A stretch of 64,000 bases of DNA from Chryseobacterium candidae (GTDB taxonomy: Bacteria; Bacteroidota; Bacteroidia; Flavobacteriales; Weeksellaceae), in contig NZ_SDLV01000025.1 in the NCBI RefSeq assembly GCF_004916905.1, positions 124,001 through 188,000 of the forward strand. Direction: 5' to 3'. The notes below the pieces were generated by a model. The model did not search any database, was not told the origin of the DNA, and saw only the letters and a list, made by a program, of their open reading frames with translations. Within the stretch, counting starts at the first letter, position 1, and each line of letters begins with the position of its first letter. Shown piece after piece: positions 35,088 to 43,476 of this stretch. Both the position numbers and the translations under genes were made by a program.

Positions 35088-35990
35088 ATGGAAATTTCTT
35101 CAGTAAAAGGTATTTTTTTAAGGTATATCTTAATGCCTTTAATCGCAATTATTATGATGGTTATACTCGGTGTAATCAGGAGAAATAAACCTGCGATAAA
35201 AATTAAAGTAATTATTATATACGTACTCCTTTGCAGCTTATGCCTGGCTATTCCGGGTGTTTTTGGATTTGCGGGAAACCTTTTTAATCCGTATTGGTAT
35301 CTTATTGCGCAGGTGATCTACCTTATTTTGGGGATTATTCATGTGAATCTCTTGCATAAATATTTCAAAAAGCACATCGATTCTTTTGCAATGAGTATTC
35401 TGTTTGAATCTATCCTTTCATTGACTTGTATAGCCTTGGGGGGATATCTTTTCACACTGATCTTCAACTGGATGAGCAAAGGCACAGGATATGCTGTGAT
35501 GGCTGCAACAAGTATGGTGATTTTTGTGGTTCCAATGGTATTTTATTACTGTTATATTCAGTTTATCAGTATCCCTTTTGATATTTATAAAACATGGAGA
35601 TATTCTCCGGAGCAGAAGCTTCCTGATTTTGAAGGGGCAGATTTTGACAGGTTAATGGTCCTGAATGTTGAGTTAAGCAAAAAATTAGAAGATACCAACC
35701 GTTTCAGAATTAAAGCCAAAACACTTCCTACCGGAGTTACGTTCGGAGATTGGTTCTACAGAGTAGTAGATGATTACAACCACAAAAATCCAGGGTCCAT
35801 TATTCATCTTTCAGACGAAGGAAATGAGCCTTACTACTGGATCTTTTACACTAAAAAATCTTTTTTCAGTTTTAGAAAATATATAGATTTCGACCATGAC
35901 ATTACCACAAACAGCATTTCTGAAAATGAAGTGGTGATTTGTAAGAGAGTTATTCAGCATGAAGAGGAGGGAGTCACAAGAAAGTCATAA
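35088..35990 (+). CDS. tssN: TssN-family type VI secretion membrane protein
   Basis: 300 residues with five membrane segments in the first 160 (near 8-28, 38-60, 67-88, 97-125, 133-157) and a cytoplasmic or periplasmic C-terminal domain (KTWRYSPEQKLPDFEGADFD onward). This layout fits TssN, a component specific to the Bacteroidota T6SSiii subtype, thought to take the place of the missing TssJLM membrane complex. Position between tssG and tssK supports the call. It lies 54 bases after tssG and 25 before tssK. Confidence 0.75.
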   Translation: MEISSVKGIFLRYILMPLIAIIMMVILGVIRRNKPAIKIKVIIIYVLLCSLCLAIPGVFGFAGNLFNPYWYLIAQVIYLILGIIHVNLLHKYFKKHIDSFAMSILFESILSLTCIALGGYLFTLIFNWMSKGTGYAVMAATSMVIFVVPMVFYYCYIQFISIPFDIYKTWRYSPEQKLPDFEGADFDRLMVLNVELSKKLEDTNRFRIKAKTLPTGVTFGDWFYRVVDDYNHKNPGSIIHLSDEGNEPYYWIFYTKKSFFSFRKYIDFDHDITTNSISENEVVICKRVIQHEEEGVTRKS

Positions 35991-36015
35991 ACACAAAAAT
36001 TAAAAAGTATTAAAC

Positions 36016-37155
36016 ATGATACAGCCTATTAAACATTTTGCCATCAATTGGGTGGATGGGATGAAAGTTTCCCAGAGACACCTTAATGATCAGGATAATT
36101 TCTTAATTGATACTATCAGAGATTCCAATTCCCTTGGGATTACTACATATAACTACGGACTTCTGCCTATTTCCAATGAATTTACAGACCGTACCATTTT
36201 TGATGTTCACAACACGGCAACCAATGATGTACAGCTGGTAATCAAGCGTTGCAGCGCTGTGACAATGGCAGGATACCGTATTGAGCTGACGGACAGAAGA
36301 ATCAGCGTGAAATCATTAGCGAAATCAATGAATGAAGACCAGGCAGATGGAGAATATTATATTCTGATCTCTGTAAATCCCTTTGATAAAGTACCTTTCG
36401 GAGATATTGATCCTGAGGAAATTCCGCCGCGTCACCCAAGTGCACAGCCGAACCATCATATTGAACTGCTTCCTGTAACGTCTTTGAACAGCAGCTATTC
36501 AGGAGGAAATTATCTTATCATCGGTAAAGTAGATTTAAAAGGAAATATTGCTCAGGTAGATTCCAACTTTATTCCGCCTTGTACTTCCGTACAGAGTCAT
36601 CCGGCTTTGGTAGACTATTACAGCAGCTATGCGAAGTCTATCGGAAACCTTCAGCAGTATGCTTTTAAAATCATTCAGAAAGCATCGCACAAAAACCAGA
36701 ATACAGCGTTGGCACAAAACGTTAAGTTTTTGTGTACTACCATGGTAAATACTTTCGGCGATATGTATTTCCAGTTCAGAAATATTACGCCATGGCAGCC
36801 GCCTGTATTTTTAATTGAGTCTTTTGCAAGACTGGCACTTCATTTATACAATTCAACCCAGCTTCTTGTTCCTGCAGAATTGGAGGAAATGCTGAACTAC
36901 AGTCTGGAATGGAGTGAGATTGCTCCTCATACTTTACTGAACCAGCTTTCTATTGTAGCAGAAACGAATTATGACCACCACAATTGTGGTGAACCTTTGC
37001 TTTATATCCAACAGATGTTGAGAAGCCTTGAAATTATTTTCTCTAAACTAAGCGAGCTTGATTATATCGGGCAGAGAAAAGAAAATATCATCGTTAATGA
37101 GCAGGAAGTTTCCACGAACACAAACCCAAAAAGAGGTTGGAGTGTTTTAGATTAG
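36016..37155 (+). CDS. tssK: Type VI secretion baseplate subunit TssK (T6SSiii)
   Basis: 379 residues. INWVDGMKVSQRHLNDQDNF at the N-terminus parallels the canonical TssK 'V.W.EGMFL.PQHFQQQD' segment. It is shorter than the roughly 440 residues of proteobacterial TssK. TssK trimers link the baseplate to the membrane complex. A strong terminator at 37160 closes the tssG-tssN-tssK unit. Confidence 0.82.
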   Translation: MIQPIKHFAINWVDGMKVSQRHLNDQDNFLIDTIRDSNSLGITTYNYGLLPISNEFTDRTIFDVHNTATNDVQLVIKRCSAVTMAGYRIELTDRRISVKSLAKSMNEDQADGEYYILISVNPFDKVPFGDIDPEEIPPRHPSAQPNHHIELLPVTSLNSSYSGGNYLIIGKVDLKGNIAQVDSNFIPPCTSVQSHPALVDYYSSYAKSIGNLQQYAFKIIQKASHKNQNTALAQNVKFLCTTMVNTFGDMYFQFRNITPWQPPVFLIESFARLALHLYNSTQLLVPAELEEMLNYSLEWSEIAPHTLLNQLSIVAETNYDHHNCGEPLLYIQQMLRSLEIIFSKLSELDYIGQRKENIIVNEQEVSTNTNPKRGWSVLD

Positions 37156-37159
37156 AAAT

Positions 37160-37190
37160 TGAATCCCGGATGAAAATTCGGGATTTTTTA
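37160..37190 (+). terminator. Terminator after tssK
   Basis: AATCCCGGA and TCGGGATT flank TGAAAAT, with T6 after the stem. Confidence 0.85.
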
Positions 37191-37242
37191 TAGACGTTTT
37201 TAGGAAAAATTAAAAGTAAATTTGCTGTAAGGATCAATAAAA

Positions 37243-38418
37243 ATGAATTTAGAAGTTATAAGACAGGATACTCCGGGATGTTCGGGTAAGATATTTTTAA
37301 ACAGTGCAGGGGCTTCATTAATGCCCAAATCTGTTGTGGAGACAACCATTAAGTTTTTATATGAAGAACAGGAATTGGGAGGGTATGCAGCAGCGGTGCA
37401 AAACCCGGGTATCATCAATCAGTTTTATGAAGAGACGGCAAAATTGATTAATACAAAGCCTTCCCATATTGCATTTGTAAGCAGTTCTACAGATGGATAT
37501 GCAAAAGCTTTATCCAGTATTGATTTTAGAGAAGGAGATTGTATCATTACCACCAATGATGATTATATATCCAATCAGATTGCTTTTATTTCTTTGCAGA
37601 AAAGATATCATATTGAAGTCATCAGAGTGGACAATCTTCCTGACCATGAATTAGATCTTGAGGCCTTTGAAAATCTGATCAAAAAGTATAACCCAAAATT
37701 AATTGCTGTTACTCACATTCCTACTAATTCTGGTTTAATCCAGAATATAGAAGGAGTGGGGAAGTTGTGTAAACAATATGATGTTCTGTATCTTGTGGAT
37801 GCTTGCCAGTCTGTAGGACAGATTGTGGTGGATGTTGAAAAAATCCATTGTGATTTTCTCACGGCAACCGGAAGGAAATTTATACGTGGACCAAGAGGAA
37901 CTGGATTTTTGTATGTTTCAGATAAAGTATTAAACAAGAAAATGTATCCTCTGTTTTTAGATAGTTTTGGTGCTCAATGGACAGCATTTGATGATTTTCA
38001 GCTCAATGATACCGCTAAAAGATTTGAATTTTTTGAAAGACCTTATGCTGCTTTAGCTGGATTTGCAGAAGCTTTACGTTATGCCAATGCAATAGGAATG
38101 GATCAAATTGAGAATTATAACCGGAAGTTGACCGATACCTTAAGAATCAATCTTCAGAATTATGATTTCAGAGTGCTGGATCAGGGAAATAGATTAAGCA
38201 GTATTGTAACTTTTTGCCAGCCGGATGGAAGGGTTGAAAATATTCATAAGGTTCTGAGTGATCAAAAGGTGTTTTTTAAGGAAAACAGCAGACAGGATGC
38301 ACTCATTGATTTTACCTCTAAAAATGTAGATCATGCGATCCGTTTATCCCCTCATTATTTTAATACGATGGAAGAAATTGAAAGAGTATCACAACTTTTA
38401 GAAAATATCAACCATTAA
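37243..38418 (+). CDS. Class V aminotransferase-fold PLP enzyme
   Basis: 391 residues of the SufS/NifS-like fold. The N-terminal FLNSAGASLMPKSV, the PLP-contacting aspartate in YLVDACQSVGQ and the Schiff-base lysine in LTATGRKFIRGPRGTGFLYV are visible. There is no clear cysteine-desulfurase catalytic loop, so a transaminase or selenocysteine-lyase-like activity is as likely. It follows the T6SS terminator by about 50 bases and has its own leader, so it is probably not part of the secretion unit. Confidence 0.85.
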   Translation: MNLEVIRQDTPGCSGKIFLNSAGASLMPKSVVETTIKFLYEEQELGGYAAAVQNPGIINQFYEETAKLINTKPSHIAFVSSSTDGYAKALSSIDFREGDCIITTNDDYISNQIAFISLQKRYHIEVIRVDNLPDHELDLEAFENLIKKYNPKLIAVTHIPTNSGLIQNIEGVGKLCKQYDVLYLVDACQSVGQIVVDVEKIHCDFLTATGRKFIRGPRGTGFLYVSDKVLNKKMYPLFLDSFGAQWTAFDDFQLNDTAKRFEFFERPYAALAGFAEALRYANAIGMDQIENYNRKLTDTLRINLQNYDFRVLDQGNRLSSIVTFCQPDGRVENIHKVLSDQKVFFKENSRQDALIDFTSKNVDHAIRLSPHYFNTMEEIERVSQLLENINH

Positions 38419-38430
38419 AATGACGGTTTT

Positions 38431-38472
38431 AAATTTGAAGCGCCCTGGCATCCGCCAGGGCGCTTCAAATTT
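38431..38472. terminator. Perfect 19-bp hairpin between convergent genes
   Basis: Left arm 38431-38449 and right arm 38454-38472 pair without mismatch around ATCC, with a GC-rich core (GCGCCCTGGC). T-runs follow rightward, and the right arm overlaps the stop codon of the metallo-beta-lactamase gene. It probably terminates transcription from both sides. Confidence 0.85.
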
Positions 38473-39199
38473 ATTTTTTGTTCAGAAGATCAAGCGTATG
38501 TTCTACGTGTCCGCCTCCTTTCCATTCATCGTGTCCCGGAATAATCAAAGTTGCCTGTGAATATTTGGTTTTCAGCTTTGTCATGGTTTGCGGCCATTGG
38601 GCAACGTTGGCTTCTCCTGTGTAGCCAAGATCAACGGCTGCTTTGCTCTTGACAAGACATCCTCCATCCAGTATTTTATATTTTGGAAACCAAACCACTA
38701 CATTATCAGCAGTATGTCCTTCACCAAGAAAATCTACTACAAATTCTTCACCACCAATACGGTAAAGTTTTCCTGTTTTAATAAGTTCAGTGGAAGTTGC
38801 TTTTCCGTCTTTCTTCAAAAGCTCATTGGTTTTCGCTGTAGCGTAGGTTTTGATTCCTTTGTTATTATAAAAGCTTAAATCTCCGGCTCTGTCATCATGT
38901 GAATGCGTTGCAAATACAGCAATAACAGGAAGGCTATGGCGTTTCTGAATAGTATCCAGCAAACTTTGATATTGGGTTTTCTGCCATGGAACATCAAACA
39001 AAACAACTCCTTTTTTGGTTACCAGATAAACGGCATTGGTAGAATATTCTTTACCTCCAAATACACCAAAAGTTTTATAAATATAAAAGTTGGGTTTAAT
39101 CTGAGGTTCAATCACGAAATCTCTTACCTGAGTAGTCTGAGCATTTGCAAATGGACTTAGTAACATCGAAATAATAAAAAACGGAATGCTTTTCTTCAT
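38471..39199 (-). CDS. bla: Subclass B1 metallo-beta-lactamase, IND/CGB-like
   Basis: 242 residues with a signal peptide (MKKSIPFFIISMLLSPFANAQ). The zinc ligands of subclass B1 are all present: HSHDD (His116, His118, Asp120), GEGHTADN (His196), LDGGCLVKS (Cys221) and IPGHDEWKGG (His263). Segments such as YKTFGVFGGKEYS and VVFATHSHDDRAGDLS closely follow what I recall of the chromosomal IND-1 and CGB-1 enzymes of Chryseobacterium indologenes and C. gleum. It should hydrolyse penicillins, cephalosporins and carbapenems in the periplasm. It is a resident single gene with no mobile element nearby. The exact variant cannot be named without alignment. Confidence 0.93.
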   Translation of the reverse strand: MKKSIPFFIISMLLSPFANAQTTQVRDFVIEPQIKPNFYIYKTFGVFGGKEYSTNAVYLVTKKGVVLFDVPWQKTQYQSLLDTIQKRHSLPVIAVFATHSHDDRAGDLSFYNNKGIKTYATAKTNELLKKDGKATSTELIKTGKLYRIGGEEFVVDFLGEGHTADNVVVWFPKYKILDGGCLVKSKAAVDLGYTGEANVAQWPQTMTKLKTKYSQATLIIPGHDEWKGGGHVEHTLDLLNKK

Positions 39200-39264
39200 A
39201 ATTTTTTGAGTAATAATTAAAGGTTGGGTATTTGTCGGAAAGACAAAGCCTGTAGAAAGTTTTG

Positions 39265-39272
39265 CAAACCTA
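39265..39272 (-). promoter_or_regulatory. Possible -7 element for the metallo-beta-lactamase gene
   Basis: TAGGTTTG on the minus strand, 65 bases before the start codon; no clear -33 box. Confidence 0.35.
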
Positions 39273-39366
39273 GGTAAAAATAAATTTTCGGGTATTTAGA
39301 GAAGAAGAGTTTAACCGTTTTTTAACAGTTTGAGGAATAGAGTAAAAGTAGATTTATATGAATGTC

Positions 39367-39399
39367 AGACCTAACAGGTTTTTAAAACCTGTTAGGTCT
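39367..39399. repeat. Perfect 16-bp palindrome
   Basis: AGACCTAACAGGTTTT, one T, then AAAACCTGTTAGGTCT. It is the only structured item in the 362-base gap 39200-39561 apart from the promoter motif. The rest is AT-rich. Confidence 0.9.
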
Positions 39400-39561
39400 A
39401 TTTGGGATAGAGCATTAAGTAAAATTTCGCTGTAAGCTTAAAATCAGAATGATTAACCTTAACTATACTTTTCTCCTTACGATTCTTAATCGTTTAAATT
39501 TTGAAAAGCCTGATTTTTTTTAATGAAAATCTGTTCAGTTTATTTTTTCAGTGGTAATGGT

Positions 39562-40215
39562 TTATTTCTTAACCAGTATTTTCTCAGTAGCTTTCTTGCT
39601 TAAAATTTCTGTTTTGCCCTCAATTTCTATCGTCATGGATTTATCAAAACTTTCTATTTTTACAATTTTCACTTTTGTATTGAGCAGCAATTTTCTGTCG
39701 TTCAGATACGTCAGGAAAGCATCATCAGAAAGGGTAACAGAAGCAAAAGTTACATTTTCTCCCGGTTCACAACTGCTTAATTTTTGTAAATCCTGGGCAA
39801 TGATATTACCATCTTTATCGGGAATAGGTTCTCCGTGAGGATCAAATTTAGGATGATCCAGGATTTCGTCCATTTTATCAAAGAAGATCTGCGAATGCAC
39901 ATGCTCAAGCTGCTCTGCAATCTCATGGACGTTTTCCCAGCCGAAATTCATTTTTTTAACCAGAAACATTTCGGTAAGTCGGTGTTTACGAACAACCAGA
40001 GCTGCTTCACGTCTTCCATTTTCTGTAACGATTAAGGGTTTATAGGTTTCATAAATAACCCACTTTTTTTCTGCAAATTTCTTCATCATATTATTAACAC
40101 TCGGCATTTTTACATTCAAAAATTTGCTGAGCTCATTAATCGTAACCTTTCCTTCATTGTCAACTAAATGAAACAAAGCTTTCAGGTAATTCTCTTCTGT
40201 TAGGGTTGTTTTCAA
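39562..40215 (-). CDS. DtxR/MntR-family metal-dependent regulator
   Basis: 217 residues: N-terminal winged helix (EENYLKALFHLVDNEGKVTI, FLNVKMPSVNNMMKKFAEK), dimerisation and metal-binding domain (EMFLVKKMNFGWENVHEIAEQLEH, HPKFDPHGEPIPD) and a C-terminal FeoA/SH3-like domain from about residue 150. It probably senses Mn(II) or Fe(II) and represses uptake genes. Its start lies in the leader of the divergent threonine-aldolase-family gene, so both share a control region. Confidence 0.9.
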   Translation of the reverse strand: MKTTLTEENYLKALFHLVDNEGKVTINELSKFLNVKMPSVNNMMKKFAEKKWVIYETYKPLIVTENGRREAALVVRKHRLTEMFLVKKMNFGWENVHEIAEQLEHVHSQIFFDKMDEILDHPKFDPHGEPIPDKDGNIIAQDLQKLSSCEPGENVTFASVTLSDDAFLTYLNDRKLLLNTKVKIVKIESFDKSMTIEIEGKTEILSKKATEKILVKK

Positions 40216-40300
40216 AATGTTAGATGATTTTCACTACAAATCTAACAAAATAAAATGGAAAGTTGGCTCTTGTTATTTTAACTTTTTTTACTTTTACTCT

Positions 40301-41329
40301 ATGAAATTTTCATTCAAAAACGATTATTCTGAAGGCTGCCATCCTAATATTTTACAGGCCCTTTCACAGCATAATCTTGTACAGCAGGCTGGCTATGGAG
40401 AAGATGAGTATTCATTAAAAGCGAAAGCATTAATTAAAGAAAAAATCAACAGTCCGGATTCGGAAGTTTTTTTAGTTTCTGGTGGAACGCAGGCTAACTT
40501 AATTGTTATTTCTGCCATTCTAAAACCTTATCAGTGTGTAATATCTGCTGCTCCCGGGCATATCCTGAATAATGAAACAGGAGCTATTGAAGCTACAGGC
40601 CATAAAGTACTGAGCATTGAAACGGCAGATGGAAAAATAAAACCTTCAGATATTGTTCCTATTTTAGAAGGACACAGTAATGTGCCACATCAGGTGATGC
40701 CTAAACTGGTGTATATCTCTAACTCTACAGAGCTGGGAACAATTTACCAGGCAAAAGAACTGGAAGAACTCTCCGCATTTTGTAAGGAAAATAAATTATA
40801 CCTGTTTATGGATGGAGCAAGGCTGGGGCATGGACTGACAGCAGAGATCAGTGATCTCACGCTGGAAAAAGTAGCTGCTCTTACCGATGTTTTCTATCTT
40901 GGAGGAACTAAAAACGGAGCTTTGATAGGAGAGGCAATTGTGATAAATAATCCTGTGCTGCAGGAAGATTTTGCTTTTAATATCAAACAAAAAGGAGCGT
41001 TATTGGCAAAAGGAAGACTGTTGGGAATTCAGTTTATGGAACTCATGAAAGACAATCTGTATTTTGAGCTGGCACAACATGCCAATCAGCAGGCGATGAA
41101 AATTAAAAAAGCTCTGCAGGAAAAAGGAACAGCTTTTCTTTCCGATACCTATACCAACCAGATTTTTCCTATTTTAAATAACGATCTTATTGAGGTATTG
41201 TCTGAAAATTTTGAATTCTATGTCTGGAAAAAAATAGATGAAAATTTTTCAGCTATTCGTCTTATTACTTCATGGAGCACAGGAGATGAAGCTGTGAACC
41301 GTTTTATTGAAATAATTAAACAGAATTAA
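40301..41329 (+). CDS. Threonine aldolase / beta-eliminating lyase family enzyme
   Basis: 342 residues from ATG 40301 (MKFSFKNDYSEGCHPNILQAL), the expected family N-terminus; an upstream in-frame ATG at 40217 would add 28 residues of AT-rich leader and is less likely. SGGTQANLIVISAIL, MDGARLGHGL (PLP aspartate) and the Schiff-base lysine in FYLGGTKNGALIGEA are visible. Family members split L-allo-threonine into glycine and acetaldehyde. It is divergent from the DtxR-type regulator. Confidence 0.88.
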   Translation: MKFSFKNDYSEGCHPNILQALSQHNLVQQAGYGEDEYSLKAKALIKEKINSPDSEVFLVSGGTQANLIVISAILKPYQCVISAAPGHILNNETGAIEATGHKVLSIETADGKIKPSDIVPILEGHSNVPHQVMPKLVYISNSTELGTIYQAKELEELSAFCKENKLYLFMDGARLGHGLTAEISDLTLEKVAALTDVFYLGGTKNGALIGEAIVINNPVLQEDFAFNIKQKGALLAKGRLLGIQFMELMKDNLYFELAQHANQQAMKIKKALQEKGTAFLSDTYTNQIFPILNNDLIEVLSENFEFYVWKKIDENFSAIRLITSWSTGDEAVNRFIEIIKQN

Positions 41330-41340
41330 TATAAAATGAA

Positions 41341-41515
41341 AAGGCTGTCTCCAAAGTGTCATTCTGAACACAGACTGAAAGTCTGCGAACAAAGTTATGG
41401 AATGTAGTGAAGAATCTCATCTGGTTGTTTATGATTGAGATTCTTCCTTCGTCAGAAATCGAAGATTCGACGTAGTCAATGACAAAAGTTCTAGTGGACT
41501 TTTGAGACAGCCTCT
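41341..41515. repeat. Palindromic element nested in a terminator-like hairpin
   Basis: AAGGCTGTCTCCAAAGT (41341-41357) and ACTTTTGAGACAGCCTC (41499-41515) pair and are followed by T6, which is a usual terminator layout. The interior contains GTCATTCTGAAC, GAAGAATCTCAT, GAGATTCTTC and CAATGAC, a nested palindrome of a common dispersed type. Confidence 0.75.
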
Positions 41516-41533
41516 TTTTTGTTTTATAATGGA

Positions 41534-42037
41534 TTATTTTTTCAGAGCTTCGCTTACGGCCTTACAATCTGCAGGGCTTAGCTTCTGTCCGTCTTTATAA
41601 CTGATTCTTTTCTCGTCAGCATATTTGGATTGTCCGTCTTCTTCTTTATGATCGCCAATACCTTCTGTTAAAACATTATCCTTTTGAAGAAAGTAGATAT
41701 CTCTTTTGCTCTTTTTACCTTCAGAAGTAAATTCATACGTTAATTTCAGGGTATCTCCGGATTTGAAACCCGTTACATCTCCTTTTGAACTGTCTTTTTC
41801 ACTGTTTTTATAAGATAATTTTCCGGTGATTGTTCCTAAATTGTCATCAATAGAAGCAAAAACACTGTCTTTTCCTGTAACCCCGATATAACAGAACGAT
41901 TTTGGTCCAAGAGTATCTATTACAGGTTCTTCCACGGCAATGGTATCTGCTTCTACTTTGGGAGCCGGTGCTTCAGTTTTCTTATTACAGTTGATTAAAA
42001 AAGCTGATACAGCGCCCAATAAGATTAATTTTTTCAT
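41534..42037 (-). CDS. Putative lipoprotein
   Basis: 167 residues. MKKLILLGAVSAFLINCNKKT is a lipoprotein signal with lipobox LINC. A Pro/Glu-rich linker follows (residues 20-45), then beta-type sequence (SFCYIGVTGKDSVFASIDD, TLKLTYEFTSEG) with a polar C-terminus. Not assigned to a family. It probably sits on the outer membrane facing the periplasm. It converges with the threonine-aldolase-family gene across the palindromic element. Confidence 0.75.
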   Translation of the reverse strand: MKKLILLGAVSAFLINCNKKTEAPAPKVEADTIAVEEPVIDTLGPKSFCYIGVTGKDSVFASIDDNLGTITGKLSYKNSEKDSSKGDVTGFKSGDTLKLTYEFTSEGKKSKRDIYFLQKDNVLTEGIGDHKEEDGQSKYADEKRISYKDGQKLSPADCKAVSEALKK

Positions 42038-42216
42038 ATCCTTAATTGTTAAAAATCAAATTTCTATTCTGCTAAAATAATAATAGTATTTGTATATTAA
42101 AAATAGGATATGAAGAGATAATGATTTTATGATGAAAATTAATATTTCAGAAAATGAATTTTAATGAAAAATATTAATTGAAAAAATACATTGAAATTAT
42201 TAATACTTACAGCATG

Positions 42217-42377
42217 AATTAACAGGTCGCTCCTCTGGAGCTATAATTTTAAAGCAAATACGTTCTATTAACAGTTAGTTCTTATTGGAGCTGAATTTGA
42301 TCCCATCGGGATCTACTGTTAATAGAAAAAATGAAGTCTCCATAATAATAAAGCTCCGGAGGAGCGACCTGTTAATT
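42217..42377. repeat. Nested three-level palindromic element
   Basis: Outer arms 42217-42242 and 42352-42377 match 25 of 26 bases. Middle arms TTCTATTAACAGT (42263-42275) and ACTGTTAATAGAA (42315-42327) are perfect. The centre has GATCCCATCGGGATC (42299-42313). The flanking gap 42038-42503 is AT-rich and has no gene. Confidence 0.92.
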
Positions 42378-42503
42378 ATACTTTAATCAATTGGACAACA
42401 ATGTTTAAAAATATTGCTCATAATGAAATACTATTTTAATGCTCTTAAAAATGTCTAATGTTTTTAGGCATGAAAAATGATTTACTCTTTAAAATTGATT
42501 GTA

Positions 42504-43466
42504 ATGAAAAAGATGGCGAAAGTGCTGAGTTTGGGATTATTTATTTTAGGTTTATTTTTTGTTCCGGGACAAGCACCCCAGAATTATATTTATACTTCCT
42601 CAGTAGATCTGCATAGAATTGAAAAACTGATTACCCGCAAAGATATTGGCGGAGTACAGATTGTCTATAACTGGAAAGCTTTGGAAACATCAAAAGATGT
42701 ATATGATTTTTCTGTTATTGAAAAAGATCTGAATTATCTGACAAGCCTGAATAAAAAACTATTTATACAACTTCAGGACAGATTTTTTGAACCACAGGCA
42801 AAATATATTCCTGAATATCTTTTGAAAGATAAAGAATATACAGGAGGATTGGTTCCTCAGTATGATAATCCGGGTGAAAATAAACCTGTTGGAAACGGTT
42901 GGGCTACCCAGCAATGGAATCCGGCTGTAAGGCTGAGATTTCAGAAACTGATAGCAGAGCTGGCAAAGAAATTTGACGGAAAAATTCAGGGGATTAATCT
43001 TCCGGAAACAGCAATCGATATTGATATGAAAAAGGATAAAACAGGCTTTAGCTGTGACCGTTATTTTCAGGCCGAATTGGAAAATCTGAAGTTTGCGAGA
43101 AGTGCTTTCCACCATTCTTACGTTCTGCAATATGTCAATTTCTTTCCTTGTGAATGGGAAAATGACCATCAGTATATGTCCAGACTATTCGATTTTGCTT
43201 ACAAAAATAATATTGGGTTGGGCGGGCCTGATATTGTTCCGGATAAAAAAGCACAAATGAAAAATTCTTATCCTTTTTTTAATCGATATAAAGGAAGACT
43301 TTCTATGGTAGCAATGGCCGTTCAGGAGCCGACTCTGACCTATAAAAATCCGAAAACCAAGAAACCTTTTACCAAAGAAGAATTTACCAAATATGCTGAA
43401 AACTATCTGGGCGTTAACATTATTTTCTGGAGTGTGGAATCTCCCTGGCTGAGAGATCCCAGTTAA
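42504..43466 (+). CDS. Secreted TIM-barrel, glycosidase-like hypothetical protein
   Basis: 320 residues from ATG 42504 (MKKMAKVLSLGLFILGLFFV signal peptide); an ATG nine codons earlier only lengthens the signal. GGVQIVYNWKALETSKDVYDF, LNYLTSLNKKLFIQLQDRF and INLPETAID look like successive strands of a glycoside-hydrolase-like TIM barrel, with acidic residues after strands 4 and 7 (NLPETAID, IFWSVESPWL). I do not know the family number or substrate. It is a lone gene between repeats. Confidence 0.7.
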   Translation: MKKMAKVLSLGLFILGLFFVPGQAPQNYIYTSSVDLHRIEKLITRKDIGGVQIVYNWKALETSKDVYDFSVIEKDLNYLTSLNKKLFIQLQDRFFEPQAKYIPEYLLKDKEYTGGLVPQYDNPGENKPVGNGWATQQWNPAVRLRFQKLIAELAKKFDGKIQGINLPETAIDIDMKKDKTGFSCDRYFQAELENLKFARSAFHHSYVLQYVNFFPCEWENDHQYMSRLFDFAYKNNIGLGGPDIVPDKKAQMKNSYPFFNRYKGRLSMVAMAVQEPTLTYKNPKTKKPFTKEEFTKYAENYLGVNIIFWSVESPWLRDPS

Positions 43467-43476
43467 TTATTCTCCT

